Notes: generated from the letters alone by a model not told the origin. A stretch of DNA of 64,000 bases from GWC2-56-14 sp043731355 (GCA_043731355.1 JAYTJE010000079.1:28830-92829); one strand, 5' to 3'. Positions 1-8,935 are shown, numbered from the stretch's first letter. Translations and numbers: made by a program.

Positions 1-1
1 C

Positions 2-925
2 GAAGCCATTGTCGAAGCGAGGCGGACAAAAGGCACGTTCACTTCTCTGGCGGATTTCTGCAAGAAGGTGGACCAGCGAAAAGTGAACCGGCGCGTGATG
101 GAAGCGCTTATCATGTGCGGGGCCTTCGACGGTACCGGCAGCCGCCGGGCCCAGATGTTCGAAGGCCTTGATAGGGTCATTGATCAGGGCGGAAAGCATC
201 AGGAGCAGGAGGCCATCGGCCAGTTCAGCATATTCGGATCCCTGGAAAGCCAGAACGAAATAGCGCTGCCCAATGTCCCGGAGTGGAAGGAAAGTCAGCT
301 CCTGGCGCATGAAAAGGAAAGCGTCGGGTTCTATATCAGCGGCCACCCCCTTGCCGCATTCGAAGCGGACATCAAACGCTATGCCACGGCCACGACTGAA
401 ACGATAGAGAACATCCAGGACGGCAAGGAAGTGACGATCTGCGGGATCATTGCCGGAATGAAGATCAAGGTAACAAAGAAGAGCCAGGAAAAAATGGCGA
501 TCCTTGACCTGGAGGACCTTGCCGGGACTGTGGAAGTAGTCGTATTCCCGGACCTGTATCGGTCTTCGCAGCATCTGCTTCTGACGGATACCCCGCTTAT
601 CGTTGCCGGGACGCTCGATAAGAGCGAACAGGGAAACAAGATCAAAGCCGTGCGTTTGCATCTTTTGGCCGAGGTAAAAAAACGCGGCACGACCAGAATG
701 GATATCCGCTTCAGCGCAACGGGCCTCACGCAGGACGACCTGCTCAAAGTAAAGGAAATCCTGCTTCGCTATAACGGCACGGTCCCTGTTTTTCTCCGGC
801 TTCAGAACCCCACGCGCAAGGATTCGCTCATCTCCGTGGGAAAAGAGGTCCGCGTGAATCCTTCCGAGCAGCTTATCAGCGAGCTCGAGGCCCTGCTGGG
901 GGCTGGCTCGGTTTCACTGGCATAA
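2..925 (+). CDS. dnaE: DNA polymerase III alpha subunit, C-terminal part
   Basis: This is the last 307 residues of the replicative polymerase subunit; the frame is open from base 2, so the gene begins outside the window. A stretch reading SLADFCKKVD, then VNRRVMEALIMCGAFD, is the typical end of the DnaE helix-hairpin-helix region. It is followed by an OB-fold segment (VTKKSQEKMAILDLEDL, then TVEVVVFPDLY) and the C-terminal domain. The OB fold binds single-stranded template and the C-terminal tail contacts tau in the holoenzyme. An internal GTG at 68 is not the true start. The next gene begins 10 bases after the stop, so the two may be co-transcribed. Confidence 0.95.
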   Translation, partial: EAIVEARRTKGTFTSLADFCKKVDQRKVNRRVMEALIMCGAFDGTGSRRAQMFEGLDRVIDQGGKHQEQEAIGQFSIFGSLESQNEIALPNVPEWKESQLLAHEKESVGFYISGHPLAAFEADIKRYATATTETIENIQDGKEVTICGIIAGMKIKVTKKSQEKMAILDLEDLAGTVEVVVFPDLYRSSQHLLLTDTPLIVAGTLDKSEQGNKIKAVRLHLLAEVKKRGTTRMDIRFSATGLTQDDLLKVKEILLRYNGTVPVFLRLQNPTRKDSLISVGKEVRVNPSEQLISELEALLGAGSVSLA

Positions 926-935
926 GGGAGGTTTC

Positions 936-1583
936 ATGAGCAGCATCAACGAATATTTTGAGCAGTGTGCCTTGAGCTCGCTTGAAAAGCAGGACAAATT
1001 CGAGCGTCTCGTGGGAGAACATTTTGCGGAATTTGATCTCGATGAAGGCGTCCTCAGGATTAACAATGATCTCGCCCTTCCGTTCCAGGTGCTCGGCGCC
1101 CAGTCGGACAATACGCTTACGTGGCTGTGGGCATGGTCCGAGGAGCATGAGGAAGTTAAACCGGAACAGTGCACAGCGGCAATGACCCTGAAGGAATGGG
1201 GAGAGAAAAACGGCGTTGGGGCTTTCCGCATGCCCGCGGTTGATATCGTGCGCGCCGATGGCATGATGATCTCGCTGATCGCCGCCGAAGTATGCAAAGC
1301 GAGCTGCTACTACCGGGACGTCTACGAAGGAGGTGCGGCGTTCGTGCTGCTCTTCGGCGCCGCTATTGACCGCCAGCCTGCTTTCGAGCTGTCCGGATTC
1401 ATGCGAGCGTTCAATGATCTTGTCTCACGCTATGACCTGGACCACCGGAACACGGTGCTGTCCTATTTCCGGGCCAAGGGGCTTCCCTTTGTCGAGGATG
1501 GCGCCATCATCACCGGCAAGCTTGAATCGGGCGAAGAGCTCCGGATGGAATTCGATCGCAACGGCGGCATTCTGGCGAAGTAA
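936..1583 (+). CDS. DUF6882 family protein
   Basis: A 215-residue soluble protein with no signal peptide. The segment LGAQSDNTLTWLWAWSEEHE resembles the Trp-rich core of the DUF6882 family, whose function is unknown. The start is supported by a GGGAGG ribosome binding site seven bases upstream of the ATG. It follows dnaE by 10 bases on the same strand, but nothing else ties it to replication. The family call rests on remembered pattern similarity and is moderately sure. Confidence 0.75.
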   Translation: MSSINEYFEQCALSSLEKQDKFERLVGEHFAEFDLDEGVLRINNDLALPFQVLGAQSDNTLTWLWAWSEEHEEVKPEQCTAAMTLKEWGEKNGVGAFRMPAVDIVRADGMMISLIAAEVCKASCYYRDVYEGGAAFVLLFGAAIDRQPAFELSGFMRAFNDLVSRYDLDHRNTVLSYFRAKGLPFVEDGAIITGKLESGEELRMEFDRNGGILAK

Positions 1584-1625
1584 AGACGGGTTTTGCAATG
1601 GAGGAGTATCTCTGGTGCTCCGTCT

Positions 1626-3395
1626 TCAGGACGGGGCCTGGGTGGAACTCACTGTGCGAAGCTTGACAGGATCTCCCGTCTGCGGAAAGTATATTTCAAA
1701 TGCCGTCCCCTCTCCCTCCCTGCTCCGGACCAGGATATCTCCTTTATGGCTTTTTACAATGCCATATACCATGGCAAGACCGAGGCCGGTCCCTTTCCCC
1801 TCCACTTTCGTGGTAAAGAATGGAACGAAGATCTTGTCCAGCGCCTCGGGGGGAATGCCGGTTCCCGTGTCTTTGACCGTCAGCACCACATAGTGTCCGG
1901 GGTTCGGGCAGGGACAGGCCGCGGTGGCTTCAGCCACTTTTTCCCTGAGGGCAGTGGTAATGGTAATGGTGCCGCCCTTAGGCATGGCATCCACCGCGTT
2001 CATCACGAGGTTCGCGATGACCTGTTCCAGATGGATGCAGTCTCCGTCGAGGGGCGGCAGGTCCGCGTCGAGCAGCACCTGTACGTTGCAATTCCGGTCG
2101 AGCAGCGCCGGGCCGAGCAGCTCAGCGGTGTCCATGACAACAGCGTTTAAATCCGTCGGGACCAGCATGAGGCTCTTCTTCCGGGCAAAGCTGAGCAGTT
2201 TTGACACCATCTGCCCCGCGCGCAAGGCAGCTTCCTCTATGGTCTTGATCCTGCGTTTCCCGAACTCGTCGGTGACCACATGCCGCCGCAGCACTTCCGT
2301 GTGGCCGAGAATGGCGGTAAGCACGTTATTGAAATCATGAGCGATGCCGCCTGCAAGCACGCCCAGTGACTCCATCTTCTGCGACTGCAGCACCTGCTCC
2401 TGCAATTTTATCTTCTCGGTAATGTCCCGGTAAAAGGATTGAATATGAGGAGTCCCGCCGATGCTGATCGCCCGCGAGCTGACCTCGAGCAGGATTTTGC
2501 TTCCATCCTTGCGGTAATGCTCCGCTTCGTAGACAAGGGATTCGTTATTCAGCATCTTTCTGAAACGCTCATCGAGTTCACCACGGGCCTTCTCAAGCTC
2601 AATGAGCCGGATGCTGGTCCCGAGGACCGCGTCCTGCTGAAAGCCGTGGAGCTCGCAAAAACGAAGGTTCACATCGGTTATGTTCCCGTTCTGATCGAGC
2701 ACGGCGATCCCATCGTTGGCATTATCGAAGAAGGCCCGGTATTTCTGCTCTGATATTTCCAGTGCCCCCGTTTTTTCAGCGACCTGGTCCTTCAGGCCGC
2801 GGGAATACAACTCGAGGGTGCGTTTGTCGTCGGAGAGCTCCGCCCGGAGCTGCAGTTCCGTGCCGATCAATTGCTGATTGTAATATCTGAGGAGAAGGCC
2901 AATGGCAAAGGTGGAGATCAGAAACGCATTATTGCTCACGAACACCCCGCTGGTGATCTTTTCCGTGAGCATGATCGGCACGAGATAGATACCATAGATG
3001 ATCCCAACGAGGACGAACGAGAGCGATACACTGAAGGGCACAAAACTGAGACAGCAGACCGCCAGGACGAGCATGGCGGCATAGTACGGTGAGCTCTGTC
3101 CGCCGCTCTGCAGGACAGCGAGTTCGACGGTAAAGGCGCACAAGGCCGTGCCGATTATGGCGATGCTGTACTGGTAGGCCTTGTTCTGTTTCAGCCGGTT
3201 TAGATAGTAGAGAATGATCAGGACAGCTGATACAGCGAGCCGGTAGGTCATGAATCGCTGGAAATTACCGATAGAGATGAAGTAGTCCATGAATTCCAGG
3301 ACCGGAAAGAGAATGGCGCCTATGATGAGCACCGTGCCAATCCAGTCCTGCGTCAGTTTTAAGAGGTGCTTCTCCGGTGAAAAGCGCTCGTCCAT
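1626..3395 (-). CDS. Membrane PAS-domain sensor histidine kinase
   Basis: A 589-residue kinase. The N-terminal ~190 residues carry about six hydrophobic segments with no recognisable ligand domain. A short coiled linker is followed by a PAS domain (about 215-330, beginning YRAFFDNANDGIAVLDQNG). Then comes HisKA with the phosphoacceptor His353 in GGIAHDFNNVLTAILGH, and a HATPase with an N box, DTGTGIPP and GKGTGLGLAMVYG. The AHDFNN H box is typical of kinases that phosphorylate separate response regulators. No partner regulator is adjacent, so it is an orphan here. The ATG has no Shine-Dalgarno sequence and an extended -10 box lies seven bases upstream. Confidence 0.93.
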   Translation of the reverse strand: MDERFSPEKHLLKLTQDWIGTVLIIGAILFPVLEFMDYFISIGNFQRFMTYRLAVSAVLIILYYLNRLKQNKAYQYSIAIIGTALCAFTVELAVLQSGGQSSPYYAAMLVLAVCCLSFVPFSVSLSFVLVGIIYGIYLVPIMLTEKITSGVFVSNNAFLISTFAIGLLLRYYNQQLIGTELQLRAELSDDKRTLELYSRGLKDQVAEKTGALEISEQKYRAFFDNANDGIAVLDQNGNITDVNLRFCELHGFQQDAVLGTSIRLIELEKARGELDERFRKMLNNESLVYEAEHYRKDGSKILLEVSSRAISIGGTPHIQSFYRDITEKIKLQEQVLQSQKMESLGVLAGGIAHDFNNVLTAILGHTEVLRRHVVTDEFGKRRIKTIEEAALRAGQMVSKLLSFARKKSLMLVPTDLNAVVMDTAELLGPALLDRNCNVQVLLDADLPPLDGDCIHLEQVIANLVMNAVDAMPKGGTITITTALREKVAEATAACPCPNPGHYVVLTVKDTGTGIPPEALDKIFVPFFTTKVEGKGTGLGLAMVYGIVKSHKGDILVRSREGEGTAFEIYFPQTGDPVKLRTVSSTQAPS

Positions 3396-3402
3396 GGGAA
3401 AG

Positions 3403-3411
3403 AGTATATCA
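3403..3411 (-). promoter_or_regulatory. Extended -10 promoter of the histidine kinase
   Basis: On the minus strand TGATATACT forms an extended -10 element, with the hexamer TATACT seven bases from the kinase ATG at 3395. No good -35 is needed for this class. Initiation seven bases after the hexamer would give an essentially leaderless message, consistent with the lack of a ribosome binding site. Confidence 0.5.
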
Positions 3412-3483
3412 CTGAATTAACGCCAATATATAAACAATTTTAACGCCTTTGAGCGCCCGGTCTCCGTTGCTCACCTGTCCTCC

Positions 3484-3512
3484 TTGACAACATGAGCTCT
3501 TCACGGTATTCT
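3484..3512 (+). promoter_or_regulatory. Sigma70-type promoter of the rhomboid-like gene
   Basis: TTGACA (3484-3489), a 17-base spacer and TATTCT (3507-3512). The predicted start near 3519 leaves a leader of about 33 bases with GAGGAG (3537-3542) in front of ATG 3552. This rules out the longer reading frame start at 3492. Confidence 0.75.
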
Positions 3513-3551
3513 GCGATCATTCCATCTATGCTTATTGAGGAGTCACCCGAT

Positions 3552-4340
3552 ATGCAGCTGCTTGCTACGCTTGAAAGAAAATTCCGCCGTTATGCAGTTC
3601 CGAACATGACTGTCTATCTCATCGCCGGCCAAGTCCTGTTTTTTATGTTCGCCGTGTCAGGCAGGTTCATCCTCGAGCGAGTTGTCCTTATCCCTGAACT
3701 GGTCATGGAGGGTGAATGGTGGCGGCTCATCACCTTTTTATTCATTCCTCCGGTGACGAATCCGATCTTCGCTTTTTTCGCCTGGTATTTGTTCTATCTC
3801 ATGGGCGGCGCTCTGGAAGGTCATTGGGGCGCTTTCCGGTACAATCTTTTTCTGCTGGTCGGGTATGTCGTGACCGTTGCCGCATCGTTTCTCATGCCGA
3901 TGTTCCCGGCAACAAACGTATTCATCGGCGGTTCCGTGTTCCTTGCATTCGCATTTCTCTATCCCGACTTTGTTTTATATATTTTATTAATTCTCCCGGT
4001 AAAGATCAAATGGCTGGCGCTGCTGACCTGGATCGGCTATGCCTATCAAATTCTGTTCGGGAGCTGGTCAACACGGCTGTTCGTGCTTGCTTCGATCAGC
4101 AACTTTCTTCTGTTCTTCGGCAAGGACATTTACTGGAGGATGAAAACGGGGAAAAAGATCATGGCCTCGCAGGTCAAGGCATATTCCGGTAAAAAAGAAG
4201 CCTTTCATACCTGCGCGGTCTGCGGCATCACCGATCTTTCCCATCCGGCCATGGAGTTCCGCTATTGCTCCGAGTGCGGCGGACAGGGATACTGCACGGA
4301 CCATATCTTCCATCACGAACACGTGAACAAAAAACAATAG
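3552..4340 (+). CDS. Rhomboid-like membrane protein with C-terminal zinc ribbon
   Basis: A 262-residue integral membrane protein with about six hydrophobic helices. The segment EGEWWRLITFLFIPP and a later GALEGHWGAFRYN follow the rhomboid/derlin fold. The usual catalytic GxSG serine is not seen: the equivalent stretch reads FIGGSVFLAFAF, and no membrane His partner is clear, so it is probably an inactive relative. The soluble tail carries CAVCG...YCSECGGQGYC with a further HxxHxH cluster, which could bind zinc. The start was chosen by the promoter and the GAGGAG site. It is divergent from the histidine kinase and convergent with the DUF2914 gene. Confidence 0.75.
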   Translation: MQLLATLERKFRRYAVPNMTVYLIAGQVLFFMFAVSGRFILERVVLIPELVMEGEWWRLITFLFIPPVTNPIFAFFAWYLFYLMGGALEGHWGAFRYNLFLLVGYVVTVAASFLMPMFPATNVFIGGSVFLAFAFLYPDFVLYILLILPVKIKWLALLTWIGYAYQILFGSWSTRLFVLASISNFLLFFGKDIYWRMKTGKKIMASQVKAYSGKKEAFHTCAVCGITDLSHPAMEFRYCSECGGQGYCTDHIFHHEHVNKKQ

Positions 4341-4396
4341 CGCGGGAGTCTCCTCCAGCGCCAGAATATGAAAAACCGTATGCAAGCAGCCCGTTG

Positions 4397-4849
4397 CTAC
4401 TGCACGGTAAATGAGGCTGTTTTGAGCAGCGCACCCTTGCCGTCCAGCACATCAACCTTCCATTCGCCCTTCATGCCGAAGATGGTTTTATTTGCCCAGG
4501 TCCTGAACAGGGGGAACCGCCTTACCGGCAACGTCACCCTTTCCATCTCCATTTGACCGAGCGTCCATACGACGACCACGGAAGTTTCCTGCGCTGCTCC
4601 GCCGAACTCCAGAAAGCAGTAAACCTTTTCCTGACTTTGCGGGAAATGGTCCGCAACGCCCATTGGTTGGCGGTTGTTCACGGTTGAGCAGATTTCCATA
4701 CGGGTAAGCGTAAGAACGGGCGCGGTGACAGAGGCTGCTATGGCGTGTGTTGAAGGAACGACCGTGGCGGTTGGCGTGGTTTGCTGCGCTGAAGCGACTC
4801 CTGAAACAACCAGAAACCCCGTGCATAATAAAAATGCAACTCTTCGCAT
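4397..4849 (-). CDS. Exported DUF2914 domain protein
   Basis: A 150-residue protein starting with a signal peptide (MRRVAFLLCTGFLVVSGVAS, likely cut before QQT). The mature part begins LTRMEICSTV and ends with GEWKVDVLDGKGALL, the recognisable DUF2914 pattern of an all-beta periplasmic domain of unknown function. A GAGGGGG site lies six bases before ATG 4849; an upstream TTG at 4864 is less likely. It lies between the rhomboid-like and lytic transglycosylase genes, with no obvious operon partner. Confidence 0.75.
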   Translation of the reverse strand: MRRVAFLLCTGFLVVSGVASAQQTTPTATVVPSTHAIAASVTAPVLTLTRMEICSTVNNRQPMGVADHFPQSQEKVYCFLEFGGAAQETSVVVVWTLGQMEMERVTLPVRRFPLFRTWANKTIFGMKGEWKVDVLDGKGALLKTASFTVQ

Positions 4850-4983
4850 ATCGCACCCCCTCAATGCTGAAATGGCAATGCCTGGTCAGTCTGAGTCTGA
4901 AAATCGGGAGGAATTCTCCGAGTATGAATCAGGGAAAAAAGTAAAACAGTCTGAAAGCTCTCTCAGGAAATACCTGGAGTCGA

Positions 4984-6390
4984 TCAGGCTGAATTCTTCA
5001 CCGGGATTTTGAGCCGCTGTCCGATCCTGAGCAGTTTTCCGCGCCGCAGGTTGTTCGCTTCCATGATGCGTTCCGTGCTTGTGCGGTAACGGAGCGCCAG
5101 AAGCGACAGGGTCTCACCGCGTCTCACGCGATGCACGACATATTCTATCCGCGGCGGTGACCATTTAGGCATTTTGTCGAGGCTGGCGAGCAGCGCTTCG
5201 CCTTTGCCGGGAGGAACGCGCAGCGCATAACTCGTATTCGGTGTCGCATCGCGCCGCAGTTCCGGGTTCAGTGCGGCGAGATCGCCGGGCTCAATGGCGA
5301 GTTTCGCGGCCATGGCGCTTAAGTGGACCGGCCGTTCGATCGTCACTGTTTCGTAAGGCAGCGGCTGGTCAAGTTCTGTCAGCGAAAAGCCATACTGCGC
5401 CGGGTCGTTGATGATGGTCAGCACTGCAAGGAAACGGGGGAAATAGCGGGCCGTCTCGCGCGGCAGCCGCTCATAGAAGTCCCAGAAATTATCGAGATAA
5501 TTGACCTTCTGGTTCCGGATAACCCGTGCCACTGATCCTTCCCCGCAATTATACGCGGCGAGAACGGTGGCCCAGTCTCCGAACATCTGATGAAGCTCTT
5601 TGAAGTAAGCGATGGCCGCTGCCGTGGATTTATCCGGATCGAGCCGTTCGTCGATCCATGCATTCCTTTTCAGGCCGAACTTGTATCCGGTGGAAGGGAT
5701 GAACTGCCAGAGGCCGAAAGCGCGGGAACGGGACAAAGCCCTGAGCTTGAACCCGCTTTCGATGAGCGGCAGCCAGGACAGCTCTTCGGGCATACCAGCT
5801 GCCCGCAAGGCCTGTGCCATTTCGTTGCGATATCTGCCGGAGCGCTTATAGGATTCAAGAAAGTACTCACGTTCCACGGTCTGGAAAGACTGGATCTCGC
5901 GCTTTACATGATCGTTCATCACCATGGGGATGGCATTATAGCTCCCCTTGACCGAGGTCTGCCGGGAAGCATACATTTCCATGATCCTTTTGGAGATCAT
6001 GAACCGGAGGTCTTCTTTTTGCTGGGTGACCTTCTGATTGTTGGGGACCTTTAAAATGAGCGCATAGGCCTGATCAAGGGATTCGATCGCCTGGTCCATA
6101 TCGTCGTCTTCCCAGTACTCCTGGGCGGTTTCGGTGAGTTCCAGCGCCGTATCAAGGAGGCACTGGTCGTCATCCGGCGCAACCGCAACTTTATCTTCAG
6201 GCGCAGCCGGCAATGCCTCTGTATGGGCGATATCGATTTTAGCCTCTGCCGACTGATGACCGTCCTGTTCCAGGGCGACCAGTGCCGGCGGGCTATCCAA
6301 GGCCGCGGTGCCGGGCGACTTTTGGGCTGCGCAGCCGAAGATGCTTATGCAAAGAGATAGTATTAAGATACGGCGAAAGAGTATATTCAT
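4984..6390 (-). CDS. mltD: MltD-like membrane-bound lytic murein transglycosylase
   Basis: A 468-residue lipoprotein (lipobox ending FGC, Cys20) that would act on peptidoglycan from the outer membrane. A helical region (about 60-170) is followed by the SLT domain: ELSWLPLIESGF holds the catalytic Glu, then SRAFGLWQFIPSTGYKFGL, LAAYNCGEGSVARVI and a late RFLAVLTIINDP. The C-terminus carries one LysM repeat (VRRGETLSLLALRYRTSTE), where the E. coli enzyme has two. The gene stands alone. It has its own promoter and no clear ribosome binding site. Confidence 0.92.
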   Translation of the reverse strand: MNILFRRILILSLCISIFGCAAQKSPGTAALDSPPALVALEQDGHQSAEAKIDIAHTEALPAAPEDKVAVAPDDDQCLLDTALELTETAQEYWEDDDMDQAIESLDQAYALILKVPNNQKVTQQKEDLRFMISKRIMEMYASRQTSVKGSYNAIPMVMNDHVKREIQSFQTVEREYFLESYKRSGRYRNEMAQALRAAGMPEELSWLPLIESGFKLRALSRSRAFGLWQFIPSTGYKFGLKRNAWIDERLDPDKSTAAAIAYFKELHQMFGDWATVLAAYNCGEGSVARVIRNQKVNYLDNFWDFYERLPRETARYFPRFLAVLTIINDPAQYGFSLTELDQPLPYETVTIERPVHLSAMAAKLAIEPGDLAALNPELRRDATPNTSYALRVPPGKGEALLASLDKMPKWSPPRIEYVVHRVRRGETLSLLALRYRTSTERIMEANNLRRGKLLRIGQRLKIPVKNSA

Positions 6391-6399
6391 TAGTTAGCG

Positions 6400-6428
6400 A
6401 TAGTAAACCATGATGATCGAAAATGCAA
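6400..6428 (-). promoter_or_regulatory. Promoter of the mltD-like gene
   Basis: On the minus strand TTGCAT (6423-6428), 17 bases, TACTAT (6400-6405), then nine bases to the ATG. No Shine-Dalgarno sequence fits in that gap, so the leader would be only two to three bases long. Confidence 0.5.
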
Positions 6429-6534
6429 CCAGTATTTGATCGGGCCTTGATAAAATACGGGTATTGTCGTATAAAGAATGTAACTGCCAGGGGCGGGAGT
6501 ATGATCTTATCAAAAAAATGTCAGGGTGGTTGCG

Positions 6535-7149
6535 ATGAAAAGAATTGACTTTCGTGATCGGTCAGCCGGGTTCATGTTGGTTGTTCTGATAGGCGCAGCT
6601 TTCGCGGCCTGTCATGCGCCACTATCCGCCCGCTCCCCCGCTCTTTCCCCCGGTGACAGCCGGTCGAGGCCGGAGATACGTGCAGTAGAGCTTGAAAAGC
6701 GCATTCATTTCCTGATCAATGGAGAACGGAAAAAGCATGGCCTTTCTTCGCTTGCATGGAATGATACGCTCAGCAGTATTGCGCGTACACACAGCAGTGA
6801 CATGGCCAAGCGTGCGTATTTCAGCCATGTTTCTCCTGACGGACATGATTTTTCATATCGGTACAAACAGGATGGATATCAGTGTGAAGTTCGCGGCCCG
6901 GGGAATGTTTACTATACCGGCGGGGAAAATATCTTTCAAAATAATCTTTATAACCGGGTCATGATCAGCAACGGCGTCAGGCAGTATGACTGGAACTCTG
7001 TCGACCGGATCGCCGAGTCGACCGTTGACGGATGGATGAAAAGCCCGGGTCACCGGAAAAATATCCTGATGCCCTACTGGGTCAGCGAAGGAATTGGTGT
7101 TTCGGTCTCACCTGATGATAAAGTGTATATCACGCAGAATTTCTGCTGA
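6535..7149 (+). CDS. CAP-domain (SCP/PR1-like) lipoprotein
   Basis: A 204-residue protein with an N-terminal hydrophobic stretch ending AFAAC, a likely lipobox. The CAP fold is clear: HFLINGERKKHGLSSLAWND, HSSDMAKRAYFSHVSPDG, GENIF, then WMKSPGHRKNILMP and the closing YITQNF. The two His residues and Glu of the CAP cleft are present. Bacterial CAP proteins are secreted and their substrates are mostly unknown. The ATG at 6535 is preferred to GTG 6526 because of the GGGTGG site just upstream. It converges with the RelE-like gene. Confidence 0.88.
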   Translation: MKRIDFRDRSAGFMLVVLIGAAFAACHAPLSARSPALSPGDSRSRPEIRAVELEKRIHFLINGERKKHGLSSLAWNDTLSSIARTHSSDMAKRAYFSHVSPDGHDFSYRYKQDGYQCEVRGPGNVYYTGGENIFQNNLYNRVMISNGVRQYDWNSVDRIAESTVDGWMKSPGHRKNILMPYWVSEGIGVSVSPDDKVYITQNFC

Positions 7150-7214
7150 TACCCATCAGCAATATTTCGTAAGAAACTTTTCTTCTGCATAGATACTTCT
7201 GTCCAAGAATGTAC

Positions 7215-7598
7215 TTATTCCGGAGATTTCGATTGATTACCTTCCTGGAGCACTTTGCTCATGACATCTTTTAGCAACCGTTGCAGCTCATTGAACGATA
7301 TGTCTTCACGTTCCGTTTTCGGATAGAGCGTGAGCATATGCAGCGCTGCCGGTTTATTCTCGTCAAAGTAAAAGATCAGCCGAAACCCGCCGCTCTTGCC
7401 GCGCTGCTGATCAGAGCTTTTCATCCTGACCTTCCATAGCCTGCGCTCAAAGCCTGGGATAGCAAATGCCTGCACCAAGGGCGCGGCCAGAAACTCCTTG
7501 TAGAAACTCTGCAGATCATTTTCGATGTGGCGATATTTGCGGCTGAGACGCTTGACTTCGTCCTGGAATCACGGACGCTCAACAAGGGCGGGAATCAT
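7215..7598 (-). pseudogene. RelE/ParE-like toxin gene interrupted by an in-frame TGA
   Basis: Downstream of codon 10 the frame encodes a good RelE-family toxin of about 117 residues (FQDEVKRLSRKYRHIENDL, then LWKVRMKSSDQQRGKSGGFR, LIFYFDE). No start codon follows the stop before the conserved region: the first candidate is TTG 7478, which would lose 30 conserved residues. Reading upstream through TGA (7569-7571) gives nine more codons to ATG 7598. That ATG overlaps the stop of the upstream gene as ATGA, the classic coupled arrangement. A TGG to TGA change (Trp to stop) explains this most simply. UGA recoding or a sequencing error are alternatives. The upstream partner is not a recognised antitoxin. 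Confidence 0.7.
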
Positions 7599-8026
7599 TT
7601 AGCGGCGAACTCGATCTTTTCTACTTCTCCTGCAAGAAATGCCTCGTTTTTGAGCGCGAATGAAATGGAGTCGAGCTGCTCATCCAGCTCGTCTATGATC
7701 GTGTCGATTTTCCCCTTGAAAAGACTGACCGGACGGTAGCCCTTCATGGCGTAATAATACAGGGAAAAGATGTCCCGCAGCATGGAGATGGACTTTCTGT
7801 CCTTCAGATACGGGAGCGCGGGCAGGATAACGCTCAGGTGCTTCTTGAATATGAACGGCACGAACTGAGCAAGGATCGCGTAGGCAACAAAAAAGAACGG
7901 GGCCGCAAGCAGCCAGGCGACACCCTTTCCAACGGTCTTCGCCGACTGGATCATGGCAAAGCTCATGTCCTGCTGTGCCAAGCCCATAAATTGATTGAAT
8001 GTTGCATTTGCGTTCATCGTGGTCAT
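7595..8026 (-). CDS. Small membrane protein, partner of the RelE-like gene
   Basis: A 143-residue protein I cannot place in a family. Residues about 35-60 form one strong hydrophobic segment (WLLAAPFFFVAYAILAQFVP). The rest is helical and polar, and the C-terminal third (IDTIIDELDEQLDSISFALK) could form a coiled coil. Its stop codon overlaps the ATG of the broken RelE-like gene. In a canonical type II module the upstream gene is a DNA-binding antitoxin, and no such fold is visible here. Confidence 0.65.
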   Translation of the reverse strand: MTTMNANATFNQFMGLAQQDMSFAMIQSAKTVGKGVAWLLAAPFFFVAYAILAQFVPFIFKKHLSVILPALPYLKDRKSISMLRDIFSLYYYAMKGYRPVSLFKGKIDTIIDELDEQLDSISFALKNEAFLAGEVEKIEFAAK

Positions 8027-8095
8027 GTATTTATCATAGTCAAACAGAGAGAAGATGTCAAGAAAATCAGTAGTAGTCTCGGAGGTACGCTCCAG

Positions 8096-8935
8096 TTATG
8101 CCTTATCAAAATACGCAACGATCGCTTTGCATTTGGGATAGGTTGAACAGCCCCAAAAAGGTTCATTCGTGTGCGCTCCCTTTTTTGCGACTCTCACAAC
8201 CATAGGTGCCCCGCAGTCCGGGCACCTTTTACTTTTTTGATTGGAAGCGGGAGCGGCGCTTACTGCTGATCCGGCCATCTCAGAAGCAACCGGCACATCC
8301 ACCGTTTTCAGATACTCCATCAACCTGCTGCCGTCAATCGCCTCAATCGCGTTTTCCTCGGCGAATTTTCTCGCATCAAGCGTAAACGTGCCCGTGGTAA
8401 CGAAAAAGCTGGAATTGGTATTTGCCTGGGAAGAGATAGCGCCGTAAAAATCCCGCATCATCGAAAGCGTCACCTGATTCTCTCGATATTTTTTGCACTG
8501 CACGTAAGACGCTTTTCCATTCTTCCTGACGATCAAATCTATCCCGCCATCTCTTAAGCCGCCTGTGACTTCGACGGAGTAACGCTGCTTTTCAAAAAAC
8601 GTCCCGACAAAATGCTCGAACTCTTTCCAAGACATTTGCTTTAATGACATCAGAGTTTTCTTGGATTCAAAGAATTCAAGCCGCTGTTTTTTACCGACCT
8701 TATTCTTGACGTAACCGATGGCGGAGAAAACGGCTGCAAATGCCGAAAGGCCGTAACAGAAATATGCGAACATCTTATTGAACCCACTGAACACGGCACC
8801 AGCCGGACCGCCTGGGCCATGAGAGAAGGTGAGATAAAACCCGGCACAAAGGAAAATGACGCTCGCAACAACACCGAGTACGGGATGTTTGAGACTGTTC
8901 TCTGCGATATCTTCTAACATGGTTTTCTTTGGCAT
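8096..8935 (-). CDS. Membrane-anchored Mrr-type restriction endonuclease with topoisomerase-type zinc finger
   Basis: 279 residues in three parts. Two hydrophobic helices (about 17-37 and 55-75) come first. Then an Mrr_cat nuclease domain (about 100-205) has Glu106, Asp133 in RDGGIDLIV and QCKK (Gln146, Lys148), the PD-(D/E)XK active site of Mrr. The C-terminal zinc ribbon RCPDCGAPMV...FWGCSTYPKCK matches the type IA topoisomerase finger. Mrr enzymes cut modified or foreign DNA. The membrane anchor suggests action at the inner membrane, for example on incoming DNA, which is inference. It lies 22 bases after the SEC-C gene on the same strand. Confidence 0.88.
   Translation of the reverse strand: MPKKTMLEDIAENSLKHPVLGVVASVIFLCAGFYLTFSHGPGGPAGAVFSGFNKMFAYFCYGLSAFAAVFSAIGYVKNKVGKKQRLEFFESKKTLMSLKQMSWKEFEHFVGTFFEKQRYSVEVTGGLRDGGIDLIVRKNGKASYVQCKKYRENQVTLSMMRDFYGAISSQANTNSSFFVTTGTFTLDARKFAEENAIEAIDGSRLMEYLKTVDVPVASEMAGSAVSAAPASNQKSKRCPDCGAPMVVRVAKKGAHTNEPFWGCSTYPKCKAIVAYFDKA

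Noticed and set aside
7566..7574. UGA at codon 10 of the RelE-like gene as selenocysteine
   Set aside because: No bacterial SECIS-like hairpin is apparent just downstream and RelE toxins do not use a selenocysteine; Trp to stop or a sequencing error is simpler, though not proved.
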